64,000 nt of DNA. It comes from Kluyvera sp036759925. Its GTDB lineage: Bacteria; Pseudomonadota; Gammaproteobacteria; Enterobacterales; Enterobacteriaceae. Below are positions 44,947-53,924 of this stretch, one piece after another. The stretch spans positions 62,001 through 126,000 of the forward strand of contig NZ_JAPKIB010000010.1 in NCBI RefSeq assembly GCF_036759925.1. Reading direction: 5' to 3'. The notes below the pieces were generated by a model. That model was not told the origin of the DNA. It did no database searches and saw only the letters and a list, made by a program, of their open reading frames with translations. A program made the position numbers and the translations under genes. The number at the start of each line of letters is the position of its first letter. Position 1 is the first letter of the stretch.

Positions 44947-45935
44947 AGTGCTCTCCGTGTCCGCAGGATCAGCCAAAGAAAATAGGGGCCGCCAATCAGG
45001 CTGGTCAGCAGGCCAACCGGCATTTCAGCAGGCTGCACCAACGTGCGTGCCAGGGTGTCCGCAACCAGCAACAGGCAGGCTCCGGCCAGCGTCGAGCAGG
45101 GCAGCAGCCAGCGGTGGTCGGCACCGATGGTCATGCGGATAAGATGCGGAATGACCAGGCCGATAAAGCCAATCACGCCGCTCACCGACACCGCCGCACC
45201 CACCAACAGGGAACTGAGTAACAGCAGTAGCTGGCGTTTACGCTTGACGTTCACGCCGAGGTAGTGCGCCTCTTCATCGCCCAATTGCAGCAGGTTCAGC
45301 GTGGTGGCAAGCCAGGCGGTGGCGATCATTGCTGGCAGCGCAAACGAGGCGGCAACCAACAGCGTAGGCCACTGCGCCTGCCCCAGGCTGCCCATCATCC
45401 ATAAGGTGAGCTGGCGCAGCTGCTGTTCATCGCCGACGTAGCTCAGGATACCGATCGCCGCGCCGCAGAGCGCGTTGATGGCGATCCCCGCCAGCAGCAA
45501 CTGGATCATGCCGCCGTGCTGGTGGCGCAGGCTAATCAGGAAGATCACGGCGCACACTACCAGGCTGCCGACGACGGCGAAAATCATCTGTTCGTACAGC
45601 AGAAAGGCGGCGGGGAGTGAAACGGGGAAGATAATCGCCACCCCGACCATCAGCGCCGAGCCGCTGCTCACCCCTAGCAGACCGGGGTCGGCCATCGGGT
45701 TACGAAACAGCCCCTGCATGATCACCCCGGCGGTAGCCAGCGCGCCGCCAACCAGCACTGCCAGCAGCACCCGTGGCAGGCGAATGTTGAGCCAGATATC
45801 GCGGTAGTGCGCATCCTGCAACGAGGCGAAGGTGATTTTTAGCGCCCCCTGGCTGGCACCGACCAGTACGAGGGTCGCCAGTATCAGCAGCAGGCCGATA
45901 AAAACGCTGAAAGAAGAGAGTGAATCCTTGAACAC
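44943..45935 (-). CDS. hmuU: Haem ABC transporter permease (HmuU/ChuU)
   Basis: A 330-residue FecCD-family permease with about ten spans and the conserved RLPRVLLAVLVGGALATAG and VIGFIGLVIPHLIR segments. It forms the inner-membrane haem channel with HmuV. It follows the ChuY gene by 50 bases. Confidence 0.93.
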   Translation of the reverse strand: MFKDSLSSFSVFIGLLLILATLVLVGASQGALKITFASLQDAHYRDIWLNIRLPRVLLAVLVGGALATAGVIMQGLFRNPMADPGLLGVSSGSALMVGVAIIFPVSLPAAFLLYEQMIFAVVGSLVVCAVIFLISLRHQHGGMIQLLLAGIAINALCGAAIGILSYVGDEQQLRQLTLWMMGSLGQAQWPTLLVAASFALPAMIATAWLATTLNLLQLGDEEAHYLGVNVKRKRQLLLLLSSLLVGAAVSVSGVIGFIGLVIPHLIRMTIGADHRWLLPCSTLAGACLLLVADTLARTLVQPAEMPVGLLTSLIGGPYFLWLILRTRRAL

Positions 45936-45985
45936 GCAAAGCTCCGTTACATCGATGCGGCGCGAGGTGCCGCGCCGCAGGGGAA

Positions 45986-46612
45986 TTACGCCGGTTTGAG
46001 GCCCGGCTCAACCAGGCTGTAAACCTGCTGGTCGAGCGCCGGGGCGCTGGCTAACGCCTGAATATGCGCCGCGACGTCCGCGCGCTGCACAAATCCGTGG
46101 ACTTCCTGTTGCTGCACGCGCAGCGCGTTACCGGTCGCCTCACCGCTAAGCAGCCCGGCAGGGCGCAGAATGGCGTAGTCCAGCGTACTGGTTTGCAGCC
46201 AGCTTTCCGCCAGGCTTTTTTCACGCACGGCCTGACCAAACGCCGCCTTGGCACGCGGTGAGAGGAACGGCCAGCTATCGCCGCAGCCGAGTGAGGTCAC
46301 CAGAATCATCCGGTGAATGCCCGCTTTTTCGGCTTCATCAATCACCGTGCGGTGGGTGAGATAATCCTGCGCGCCGCCCATGGTGGAGATAACCGTTGCC
46401 GTTTCACCGGCGGCCTGACAGGCCCTGGCGACCATGTCAGCGTCGCAGGCATCGCCAATAAAAACCTGCGCGCCCAGCGCTTCCAGCCGCGCAGCGGCCT
46501 CTGGGTTACGCACCAGCGCCACCACCGGGCGTTTTTCTGCCAGTGCCAGTTCGGCCGTGAGCGCGCCGACGCCTTTACCGCCCGCGCCAAACATTAACCA
46601 CGGGGTCATCAT
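45986..46612 (-). CDS. chuY: NAD(P)-binding reductase of anaerobic haem degradation (ChuY/HutZ-neighbour type)
   Basis: A 208-residue Rossmann-fold protein of the atypical SDR/NmrA type, with the nucleotide motif GAGGKGVGALTAEL at residues 9-22. In E. coli O157 ChuY reduces anaerobilin, the product of ChuW. The start overlaps the chuX stop by 4 bases, placing the two under coupled translation. Confidence 0.87.
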   Translation of the reverse strand: MMTPWLMFGAGGKGVGALTAELALAEKRPVVALVRNPEAAARLEALGAQVFIGDACDADMVARACQAAGETATVISTMGGAQDYLTHRTVIDEAEKAGIHRMILVTSLGCGDSWPFLSPRAKAAFGQAVREKSLAESWLQTSTLDYAILRPAGLLSGEATGNALRVQQQEVHGFVQRADVAAHIQALASAPALDQQVYSLVEPGLKPA

Positions 46613-47103
46613 GCCTCTCCCTTCAGCACGGCGGCGAGGGTACGGAAGGCGTCAACCTGCTCGCTGAGCAGCTGGCGATGGTCGTCGCGGCCGAGGAAAA
46701 TTTTAAACATCGCGCTGCCTGCGGCGTTAAAGAACAGGATTGAGGCGGTATCCATCGCCATAAATTTGCGTTCCACCAGCGCAATGTGGGTGCAGTTTTC
46801 CGCCTTGATGTGGCCGGTCATGCCTTTCTTGCCGCGCAGGTTGAAGTAGCCGTGGCGGTGGAAGCCGGACGGCAGTTCACCGGTGAATTCCAGAATCACA
46901 TCGGCGGTGTGCACAAGCGTTGTGACTTTGCCCCATTCCGCGACGGTGTCCCACACGGTGTCAAACTTGTCGCCCGTCACCAGCGTGTGGGATGGCAGGT
47001 TTTTTACCACCTCCAGCAGCGTGGTGTGGTACTGGCTGGCGATCGCTTCCAGCGTGCCGTCAGGCTCGGTTTTTAAAAAGTCCTGTAGGGATACGTTGCT
47101 CAT
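46609..47103 (-). CDS. chuX: Cytoplasmic haem carrier ChuX/HutX
   Basis: A 164-residue protein of the HutX/ChuX family (Pfam type haem utilisation carrier), with the conserved EVVKNLPSHTLVTGDKFDTVW and NCTHIALVERKFM segments. It binds haem and hands it to downstream enzymes. It lies between chuW and chuY in the operon. Confidence 0.92.
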   Translation of the reverse strand: MSNVSLQDFLKTEPDGTLEAIASQYHTTLLEVVKNLPSHTLVTGDKFDTVWDTVAEWGKVTTLVHTADVILEFTGELPSGFHRHGYFNLRGKKGMTGHIKAENCTHIALVERKFMAMDTASILFFNAAGSAMFKIFLGRDDHRQLLSEQVDAFRTLAAVLKGEA

Positions 47104-47115
47104 CGTTCACTCCTG

Positions 47116-48459
47116 TTATTGGGTTTCAACCGCAATGCGCGGTGCGTTAAGTGCCTGAATAAGTTCATCAAGAGACTGCAAAATGTTACTTGCCCAGAAG
47201 CGTCCTTCATTGGTCAGACGCAGGCAGGTTGAGTCGTCGCGCGTCAGCCCAGCGCGGTGCCATTGCGCCAGCAGCGGGGCGAGTTTCGCGGCGTGTGGGG
47301 TCAGCGCATCCAGCGGTACGCGGGCGGTTTCTACGCCAGACTGCAGCAGGTGTCGCCACTGGAAGCCGCGCTCGGCGGTACGCATCATCATCATCAGCGG
47401 CTTTTTGCCTGCGGCGATGGCGTCGTGCCAGGTCTCGAGATTGCGCTCGACCATCCACGAATAGCCGTTGACGGAGCCGCCCGCGCCGGAGCCCAGCGCC
47501 AGGCAGTCTGCGCCCTGTTTAATCAGTAAATTGTAGAGATTGCGCTCGCGGGTGGTGCGTGCCCAGTGGCTGTTGCTAATGCAGCTCCAGCCAGCCTTGT
47601 CCATAAAGTCGCAGCCCTGAAGGTAGAGATCACGGCGTTCGGCGGGCTGCGGCACACTGGTGCGCCCGTTCTCAACCGCTTTGCCGAGCGGCGTGTTAGG
47701 CAGCAGGTTGAGGGCGTAAAGATCGACGCCATCGAGGCCGATATCGCGGGCGATCGCCAGATCTTCGCCCCACAGCGCGGCGTTCTGACCTGGCAGACCA
47801 AACAGCAGATCGCAGACCACCGCCGCGCGGTCGCGCTTGACCAATCCTTCCATAAAGGCGATAGCGGTAGGGCCATCGGAGGTGCGGGCCATCTTCTTAC
47901 GAATTTTACTGTTAAACGACTGAATGCCGATGGAGAAACGGTTCGCACCAGCGTCCAGACAGGCGTCGATTCGCGCATCGTCGAAGTTCAGCACCCGGCC
48001 TTCTATGGTGATTTCACAGTCTGGCGCCAGCGGCAGGCGCTCGCGCAGGGTGGTGATAATGCGTGCCAGATCGCGGGCTGACAGCGCCGACGGCGTGCCG
48101 CCGCCGAAATAGACCGCGTGAATAGGCGCGGACTGGTGCAGTACGCTGTCGGCCTCCATCTCGATCTCACGCAGCAGTGCGTCGGTGTAACGCGCGCAGT
48201 GATCCTCTTCATAGCGGTTCTGGTAAAAACCGCAGAAGGTGCAGTGGGTGGCGCAAAACGGAATGTGCAGATACAGCAGGCGCTTACGTGGCGGCGCGGC
48301 GTGGTTCAGCACCTCCTGCCAGGTTTGCTCAAGCTGTTCTCTGGCGATAGGCACCGCGCCGCGCCAGGGCATCGTCGCCCGACGGTCTTTAAAAGGCTGG
48401 CCGCCCTCCAGCGCAAAGTGCGGGGTTAAATCCAGGTCGATAGGGGTATTCAACATCAT
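47116..48459 (-). CDS. chuW: Anaerobilin synthase ChuW/HutW (radical SAM haem-degrading methyltransferase)
   Basis: A 447-residue HemN-like radical SAM enzyme. The cluster motif is CATHCTFC (Cys69, Cys73, Cys76), followed by YFGGGTPS and a C-terminal winged region. ChuW opens the haem ring without oxygen and releases iron as anaerobilin forms. Its presence shows that the operon can use haem anaerobically. It starts 17 bases after chuT. Confidence 0.93.
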   Translation of the reverse strand: MMLNTPIDLDLTPHFALEGGQPFKDRRATMPWRGAVPIAREQLEQTWQEVLNHAAPPRKRLLYLHIPFCATHCTFCGFYQNRYEEDHCARYTDALLREIEMEADSVLHQSAPIHAVYFGGGTPSALSARDLARIITTLRERLPLAPDCEITIEGRVLNFDDARIDACLDAGANRFSIGIQSFNSKIRKKMARTSDGPTAIAFMEGLVKRDRAAVVCDLLFGLPGQNAALWGEDLAIARDIGLDGVDLYALNLLPNTPLGKAVENGRTSVPQPAERRDLYLQGCDFMDKAGWSCISNSHWARTTRERNLYNLLIKQGADCLALGSGAGGSVNGYSWMVERNLETWHDAIAAGKKPLMMMMRTAERGFQWRHLLQSGVETARVPLDALTPHAAKLAPLLAQWHRAGLTRDDSTCLRLTNEGRFWASNILQSLDELIQALNAPRIAVETQ

Positions 48460-48476
48460 CGGTCTTTCAACATCCT

Positions 48477-49304
48477 TTAGTGTGGCCAGAACTGGCGGTG
48501 CAGCGTTTCAACCGCGTCGGCGACGCGCGGGCCCATGCCGAGGATCAGGGCCTGATCGATAACGACGATGCGCTGGTTTTTCCACGCGTTGGTGCGGGTG
48601 ATCCCGGCGATCGCGCTCAGACGGTTAAGATCGCCGTTGACCATTTGCGCGGTGACGATAATCACCTCCGGGTTGGCGGCAATCAGCGCCTCCGCGCTGT
48701 AGCTACGATACTGCGGGTGCTGAGCCACGTTGCGGGCCCCGGCGAGCGTCATGATGGCGTCGGCAACGCTGCCTTTCCCCGCTACCTGCGGGGCGCTGCC
48801 GCCCGCGCTGAGAATAAACAGCGCGTTCACCGGTGCCGGTTTACTGGCGCTGCTCTGCGCCACCTTTTCCAGACGCTGGCGAATGTCGCCTACCAGCGCG
48901 GTACCGCTGTCCTCACGCCCCAGAGCGCTGGCAAGCGTGTGGATATTGGCGTACATCTGCTCAACGGTGGCAGGGACTCGCGGCAGGGTGAGCACCTCGA
49001 CATGCTGGCTGCGCAACTGGTCAAACACCAACTGCGGGCCCGCGTCCTGCCAGGTGATAAAGCGGTTTGGGTGCAGCGATAAAATGCCTTCGCTGCTGAG
49101 CTGCTTCCAGTAACCGATGTGCGGCAGCGCGGCGGTTTCCGGCGGGTATGAGGTGGTTTCATCCACCCCGACCACCTGGCTGCCCGCGCCCAGCGCGTAA
49201 ATCAGCTCGCTGAGCGAACCGCCGGCCACCACGATGCGGTCAGCCGCCTGAGCGCTGAACACGGTGACCAGCGCCAGTAATCCGATAGCCAGTTTTTTCA
49301 TCAT
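48477..49304 (-). CDS. hmuT: Periplasmic haem-binding protein (HmuT/ChuT)
   Basis: A 275-residue periplasmic binding protein with a signal peptide (MMKKLAIGLLALVTVFSAQA) and the family motifs RIVVAGGSLSELIYALGAG and VVGVDETTSYPPE; the Tyr of SYPPE is the axial haem ligand in this family. The start overlaps the receptor stop (TGATG at 49306-49302). It passes haem to HmuUV. Confidence 0.93.
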   Translation of the reverse strand: MMKKLAIGLLALVTVFSAQAADRIVVAGGSLSELIYALGAGSQVVGVDETTSYPPETAALPHIGYWKQLSSEGILSLHPNRFITWQDAGPQLVFDQLRSQHVEVLTLPRVPATVEQMYANIHTLASALGREDSGTALVGDIRQRLEKVAQSSASKPAPVNALFILSAGGSAPQVAGKGSVADAIMTLAGARNVAQHPQYRSYSAEALIAANPEVIIVTAQMVNGDLNRLSAIAGITRTNAWKNQRIVVIDQALILGMGPRVADAVETLHRQFWPH

Positions 49305-51406
49305 CAGAAGTTCCATGCAAAGCCGACCGCGGCGTTAAAGCCCTCCGCCGGAATGGATTCATGCGCCGTGCGGTAGCGTTTATCGGTCAGGTTGTTGAGC
49401 GCCAGGTTGACCTGATACTGATCGTTGGCACCGAATTCGGTGTTTACCGCCAGGTTAAGCGTGGCCCAGCCAGGCGTGCGGGTCTCTTCCGTACCGGTAT
49501 CGTCTTTGGCGCTGGAGGCCGCGCGGATAAAGAGATCGGAGGTGACGTTTGCCACATTGAGCATGAGCGTGTGTTTCACCCCGACGCGGCCGTTAATCGC
49601 GGGTTCGCCGGTATTGGTGGTTTTCCCCGCCGGGGTTTCATATTCGCGGCGGATCAGGTTGCCGCTGACGTACGGTGAGACAATCCAGCCGTTATATTCG
49701 GCGCTCAACTCCATGCCCCAGGTGTTGGCGCGGTCAATGTTGTCGTAGTAATAGTTGCCACTACGCGCTGAGTTGGTCGTGCCGTTGCAGATAGCCTGGC
49801 CGGAGCAGGCGACGGTGGCGATGTAGTCCTTCGCCTGTGAGTAGTAGACCGCGCCATCAACCAGCCAAAAGTTGCCGTTGTAACGGGCACCCAGCTCATA
49901 GTTATTGGAGTGTTCGGCTTCCAGGTTGGCATTGCCGTAGGTCGTCCCGCCGCCCGCCGCGGTTTGCGAAAACAGCTGCGTCAGCGTTGGGAAGACGTAG
50001 CCCTGAGCGAACGCGGCCCGCAGCTCGATGTTGTCGAAGCCCGAGTAGCGCAGGCTGGTGGCGCTGACTAACGCATTGTCACTGGTTGACTGCGCGCCGA
50101 TAGAGGTGTCTTTGGTGACGCCGTTCGTCGTGGCGTTCGAGTCGCCGCGGGTGAGTTTTGACGACAGCCAGTACTGGCGCGCGCCGAGCGTCCAGGTCCA
50201 GTTATCGGCAAAATGCCAGTCGTTCTGGGCGAACAGCGAGGTATTGCTCTGCTCAGACTCGTTATAGGCACGGGTTTGGGTTTCTCGCGAAATCGGCTTC
50301 AGGTAGGTCGAACCGTCGGTGGTTTGCGAGATGCGGTCGCGCTGGTACTGCGTGCCGACGACCAGGTCATTATTGCCGGGCAGCGAGAAGTTGCTCTGTA
50401 ACGTGACACCCTGGGTGTACTGCTTATCGTTGGTTTTGGTCTGGTTATGGATAACCGACGTCAGCACCTCGTTTTCAAACTGACGCGCGATGGTCTGCTC
50501 GTAGGCATCGAGGTGAATTTTCTTCAGATAATCACCGTCGACATCCACGTCATAGAACAGACCAACCTTTTCCCGCTCCAGTTTCGGCAGCTTGACGCTA
50601 AAGGCATCGTACTCGCCGTCCGGATCTTCGTAATAGGTTTGGGTAGAGAGCTTGTAGCGGTCGAGCGACAGCCCAAAGTGCTGGTTATCCAGGTTGTAGC
50701 CGAGCCAGATACCCTGGCTGTTGTTCCGGAAATTGGTGTTCGGCAGACGGCCGTCCGGCGTATCGCGATCGCCCTGATCGGAATAGCTGCCGTTAATACG
50801 ATAATCAAACTGACCAATGCTGCCCCATGCCGCAGCCGACTCTTCCCAGCCCGCCGTTGCGGAGTTATAGACCGCTTTCACCGTCCCGGCGAGCGGCTTA
50901 TCGCCCCCTTTTTTGGTGATAAAGTTCACCACGCCGCCGATGGCCTGCGAGCCGTACAGCACCGAGTAAGGGCCTTTGACCACTTCGATGCGTTCCAGAG
51001 CGGATTCATCAATCAGCAACCCGGCGCCGTAGTTTTGCCCGGCGCGCTGATAGGTGACCTCCTGACCATCAATGAGGATCAGTACGCGGGAAGAGGCTTC
51101 ACCGCGAATGCGGATCTGCTTGCGCCCGGCGAGCGCGTTATCTGTAATCTCTACGCCGGGAATATCCTGCAGATCGTCGGCAATTGAAGTGCTGGTGGAG
51201 TTTTGCAGCGTCTGATGGTCGATAACCTGAATGGTTGCCGGACTGTTCCAGAGCGAGCTTTCCGAACGATTGGCGGTCACCACCAGCGTCTCTTCCTTAC
51301 TGGCTTTGTGCGGTGTATCTGAAGATGTAGCGGCAGAGGCCGCGCTGGAAACGCAGAAGGCCAGCGCGGAGAGTACGAAGGACCCTCGGGTAATGGAATG
51401 CAGCAT
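49304..51406 (-). CDS. TonB-dependent haem receptor (first gene of haem operon)
   Basis: A 700-residue outer-membrane receptor. It has a signal peptide (near ASAATSSD), a TonB box EETLVVTAN, a plug (GVEITDNALAGRKQIRIRGE) and a barrel ending AVGFAWNF. By position it is the haem receptor of the operon, but it lacks the clear FRAP/NPNL signature of ChuA/HemR: it has YVFPT and NANL at the equivalent place. It may therefore use a different ligand form or binding mode. A Fur box lies just upstream. Confidence 0.85.
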   Translation of the reverse strand: MLHSITRGSFVLSALAFCVSSAASAATSSDTPHKASKEETLVVTANRSESSLWNSPATIQVIDHQTLQNSTSTSIADDLQDIPGVEITDNALAGRKQIRIRGEASSRVLILIDGQEVTYQRAGQNYGAGLLIDESALERIEVVKGPYSVLYGSQAIGGVVNFITKKGGDKPLAGTVKAVYNSATAGWEESAAAWGSIGQFDYRINGSYSDQGDRDTPDGRLPNTNFRNNSQGIWLGYNLDNQHFGLSLDRYKLSTQTYYEDPDGEYDAFSVKLPKLEREKVGLFYDVDVDGDYLKKIHLDAYEQTIARQFENEVLTSVIHNQTKTNDKQYTQGVTLQSNFSLPGNNDLVVGTQYQRDRISQTTDGSTYLKPISRETQTRAYNESEQSNTSLFAQNDWHFADNWTWTLGARQYWLSSKLTRGDSNATTNGVTKDTSIGAQSTSDNALVSATSLRYSGFDNIELRAAFAQGYVFPTLTQLFSQTAAGGGTTYGNANLEAEHSNNYELGARYNGNFWLVDGAVYYSQAKDYIATVACSGQAICNGTTNSARSGNYYYDNIDRANTWGMELSAEYNGWIVSPYVSGNLIRREYETPAGKTTNTGEPAINGRVGVKHTLMLNVANVTSDLFIRAASSAKDDTGTEETRTPGWATLNLAVNTEFGANDQYQVNLALNNLTDKRYRTAHESIPAEGFNAAVGFAWNF

Positions 51407-51428
51407 CGGTATCCCTACAAATGAATAT

Positions 51429-51447
51429 GATAATGATAATAACTATC
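51429..51447. promoter_or_regulatory. Fur box upstream of the haem operon
   Basis: GATAATGATAATAACTATC matches the 19-bp Fur consensus GATAATGATAATCATTATC at 17 positions and lies 23 bases from the receptor start codon. It predicts iron repression of the whole seven-gene operon. Confidence 0.9.
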
Positions 51448-51930
51448 AATTACATTTACACATCAACAGAAACAGGTCCAGCGTGGAAGGTATAAATAAA
51501 ATGCATCTTTGATTTGCGTCAATTTATGCCGGAGATAGGGCAGTGAAATGTGACTTTGATCACCACAATACTGAGCATAATTAAGCGGTTAATGCTGTTG
51601 ATTTGCGATAGGGAAGGTTGTTTGGCGGTTGGAGTGGTGCTGGAAGGTGAGGGGGGATTAATAGATTACAGGAATGTGTTGGGTGTCGGCGGTCGTAATG
51701 AACGCTAGCGAGATAAAAAAGGAATCAGACGGTTTATTACATTGTTGAATAGGCACTATCTGAGGTGAATATACTTATTTAAATTAATCTAATCCTTATT
51801 GAGTATAAATAGGGGTATAGCCTGCTGAAATTAAAAAATAATACCCTCAGTGATTAAAAGGGGTATAAGATATGCAACATATTTTCCCATTCCAGACCGC
51901 GCCTGACCGCGTGGAAAGAGAGGCAGAATC
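51448..51930. promoter_or_regulatory. Intergenic region with candidate yeaR-like promoter sites
   Basis: 483 bases without a gene. Near 51841-51870, TACCCTC and GGGGTA form a spaced inverted pair that resembles NarL heptamers, and ATATG-CAA-CATAT at about 51871-51883 is palindromic. E. coli yeaR-yoaG is controlled by NarL and NsrR, so nitrate or nitric-oxide control is plausible, but neither site is a clean consensus. Confidence 0.4.
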
Positions 51931-52263
51931 ATGCAGCGAATCATCATCCCCACCCATTACGTTCATACCCGTACCACGCCGCTGTGGACCAAAGAAACCG
52001 CGCCCGCATCCATCTGGAAGCGCCATCTTGATGCCGGTACGCGACAGGGCGTGTTCCCACGTCTGGCGGTAATGCAGGGGGCGATACGCTATTATGGTTA
52101 TGCCGATGAGACCAGCCCGGAACCTGTTGAGACGATGACCATCGAAGCCGGGCAGTTTGGCGTTTTCCCGGCTGAGAAATGGCACCGTATTGAAGCATTA
52201 AGCGACGACACCGTATTTAACGTTGATTTCTATGTCGATCCTAAGATTTTGATAGAAGGATGA
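51931..52263 (+). CDS. yeaR: YeaR-like DUF1971 protein
   Basis: A 110-residue cupin-like protein that aligns with E. coli YeaR over its whole length (HYVHTRTTPLWTKETAPASI, PRLAVMQGAIRYYGYADE, EAGQFGVFPAEKWHRIEA). YeaR-type domains are also found fused to or near tellurite-resistance proteins. E. coli yeaR is strongly induced by nitrate and NO. The downstream gene is YoaG-like, as in E. coli. Confidence 0.85.
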   Translation: MQRIIIPTHYVHTRTTPLWTKETAPASIWKRHLDAGTRQGVFPRLAVMQGAIRYYGYADETSPEPVETMTIEAGQFGVFPAEKWHRIEALSDDTVFNVDFYVDPKILIEG

Positions 52264-52273
52264 AACTGAACTG

Positions 52274-52612
52274 ATGAACAGTGAAAATAAAGGGTATTCC
52301 CTGGCGGTTATTAATGGCAATAACAAAGAGAAGCAGGAAAAAGTCTATCTGAAACCGATGGCGCTTTATGTTCCTGATATTGCTGTACAGGCCGTCGCCG
52401 AGCTTATTTCTCCGCTCTCTCCTGATAATGCGCAGGGTAAAGGTTTCTTGCTGACCGTCACCAATAATAATAACGGTGTCTCGGTGGATAAAGAATTTGC
52501 GGAATTGAGCGAGTTGCAGGACCCGACCGTCGCCGCCGATGCGGTAAAAGACCTGGTGAACATCGTTCGCGGGTATGAGTCGGATGAAGAGACTAACGTC
52601 TGCGGTTGGTAG
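52274..52612 (+). CDS. yoaG: Tandemly duplicated YoaG-like (DUF1869) protein
   Basis: A 112-residue protein made of two YoaG-like units; E. coli YoaG has 60 residues. The C-terminal half (about 56-112) has LTVTNNNNGVSVD, AVKDLVNIVRGY and the exact end VCGW. The N-terminal half (about 6-48) repeats the pattern as YSLAVINGNN, PMALYVPDIAVQAVAELI. It is a possible intramolecular counterpart of a YoaG dimer. The gene follows the yeaR-like gene by 10 bases. The function of YoaG is unknown. Confidence 0.82.
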   Translation: MNSENKGYSLAVINGNNKEKQEKVYLKPMALYVPDIAVQAVAELISPLSPDNAQGKGFLLTVTNNNNGVSVDKEFAELSELQDPTVAADAVKDLVNIVRGYESDEETNVCGW

Positions 52613-52824
52613 TACTGTCGTTCCCTTCTGAGCTTTGCTTTACCGTTAGCAGATACCCTGGACAGGTTTATCGGGTTATCTGCTGCTGTCCCTTCTTAAG
52701 AACTTTCTGAATTGACGATATTTAACCCCCTATTGTTTGGAGCTAACGTTACAAACAATTAGGCAACATTTTTCGTTGTCGATATGCTAAACAGCAAATT
52801 AGAAAATACGACTTCAACGAGGTT

Positions 52825-53361
52825 ATGGTGCGTTATTTATATTCTGGGATAGTGGTTGGTTTGGCATTACTGGTATCGGCTTGTGCTCCGGGACCTTTAG
52901 GTACACAACGTTACGAGCCCTATACCGGGCAGGATGCGGCTGTTGTGTACACTCAGCTCAATGACCAACATCAAGGGCTGGTTTATTTTCAGCGTTTTGC
53001 TAAAGAAGGTGATTGCTATAAAGATCAGGAGCTTATTTATATCAGTAATAACCTTATGGCCGGCAAAGTCCACCGTTTTTACGAAAGCCGACTTCGCCCG
53101 GAACAGTACTGGACTCTCTATGTGATGGATAACTCGAGCGGCCGTCAAATCGTCACGCAAACCGCGTTTATTCCTGAGGCTGGAAAGCATTATGTTGCCA
53201 TTCCTTATCAAGGTGTTGTGGAAGTGCCGCTGGATTTGAAGCTATCGGGTAGCGACAACTTAGATAAAATTTATGAGCAATATAAAGATAAACCGGCTAA
53301 GCAATGGAATGTGCGTAGTGGGGTGTGTAAGTTCTGGTTTGCGAAAATGATGGGGGCGTAG
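52825..53361 (+). CDS. Lipoprotein of unknown function
   Basis: A 178-residue protein with a lipobox signal peptide (LLVSAC, Cys about 20) and a beta-rich body with several Tyr and Trp residues and Cys at DCYKDQ and GVCKFW that could pair. I recognise no family. It has its own 212-base upstream region and is probably the last chromosomal gene before the AT-rich island. Confidence 0.75.
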   Translation: MVRYLYSGIVVGLALLVSACAPGPLGTQRYEPYTGQDAAVVYTQLNDQHQGLVYFQRFAKEGDCYKDQELIYISNNLMAGKVHRFYESRLRPEQYWTLYVMDNSSGRQIVTQTAFIPEAGKHYVAIPYQGVVEVPLDLKLSGSDNLDKIYEQYKDKPAKQWNVRSGVCKFWFAKMMGA

Positions 53362-53544
53362 GTTTTTGCTTTGTTGGGGACGAGACATCTGATGATGTAA
53401 GGCTTTGGCTCTCATCTGGGGAAGTACTCAACACTTTACCTATAGCGGATGGCAATGCTCGCTGCTGTGCGAACTTCTGCTTATGAGGTACCTGCCAACG
53501 CGCCTGAAGGCTTCAAACTTCTCGAGCTAAATCGCAGACACAAA

Positions 53545-53578
53545 AAAGCCCGCCAGGCTTACGCCATGCGGGCTTTCA
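53545..53578 (+). terminator. Hairpin near the island edge
   Basis: AAAGCCCGC and GCGGGCTTT are a perfect 9-bp stem with a loop of about 14 bases. The surrounding 53362-53620 has normal GC content and no gene I can support; a 70-codon frame there lacks features. Confidence 0.65.
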
Positions 53579-53622
53579 GGACTTCATCTCAGGCTCTGGT
53601 GACCATCGACAAAGAATTTTGG

Positions 53623-53634
53623 TGGGCTGGCGTC
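53623..53634. other. Candidate distal attachment site of the island
   Basis: GGTGGGCTGGCG resembles the ssrA 3' end as read on the plus strand (GGTGGAGCTGGCG at 63269-63281), in the same orientation and with one base missing. It lies where GC content falls. A second possible match is GGAGTTGAAC at 53771-53780, identical to 63281-63290. Neither is long enough to be certain. Confidence 0.3.
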
Positions 53635-53772
53635 CCTGTAATCCACTCTTTAATTGTTTGATTATTATATATATTAATGATTTGTATTTTACATTGAGGT
53701 GCAATAAAGGGATAAAAAAAGTATTGTGGCTAAAAATCAATCACATTTTGAATGTCATGACTAGCGGTGAGG

Positions 53773-53794
53773 AGTTGAACTCATGAGTTCAACT
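53773..53794. promoter_or_regulatory. 22-bp perfect palindrome upstream of alpA
   Basis: AGTTGAACTCA and TGAGTTCAACT are exact reverse complements with no spacer. It lies 130 bases before the AlpA-like start and could be a regulator operator of the element. The rest of 53640-53924 is AT-rich with no other clear signal. Confidence 0.6.
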
Positions 53795-53924
53795 TCCGAA
53801 AGTGATTGAATGACTGTTAATTTAAAATAGTCAACAAAAAAAGCACTTTTTGCTAAAAAAGTTGTTGATCGTCATAAGCGATATTCGAATAATAGCCTCT
53901 GTCGAAAAACAATGGGAGAGATAA

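Noticed and set aside
53449..53661. A 70-codon frame near the left edge of the island
   Set aside because: It contains a terminator hairpin and shows no protein features. Such frames recur as non-coding sequence near prophage ends.
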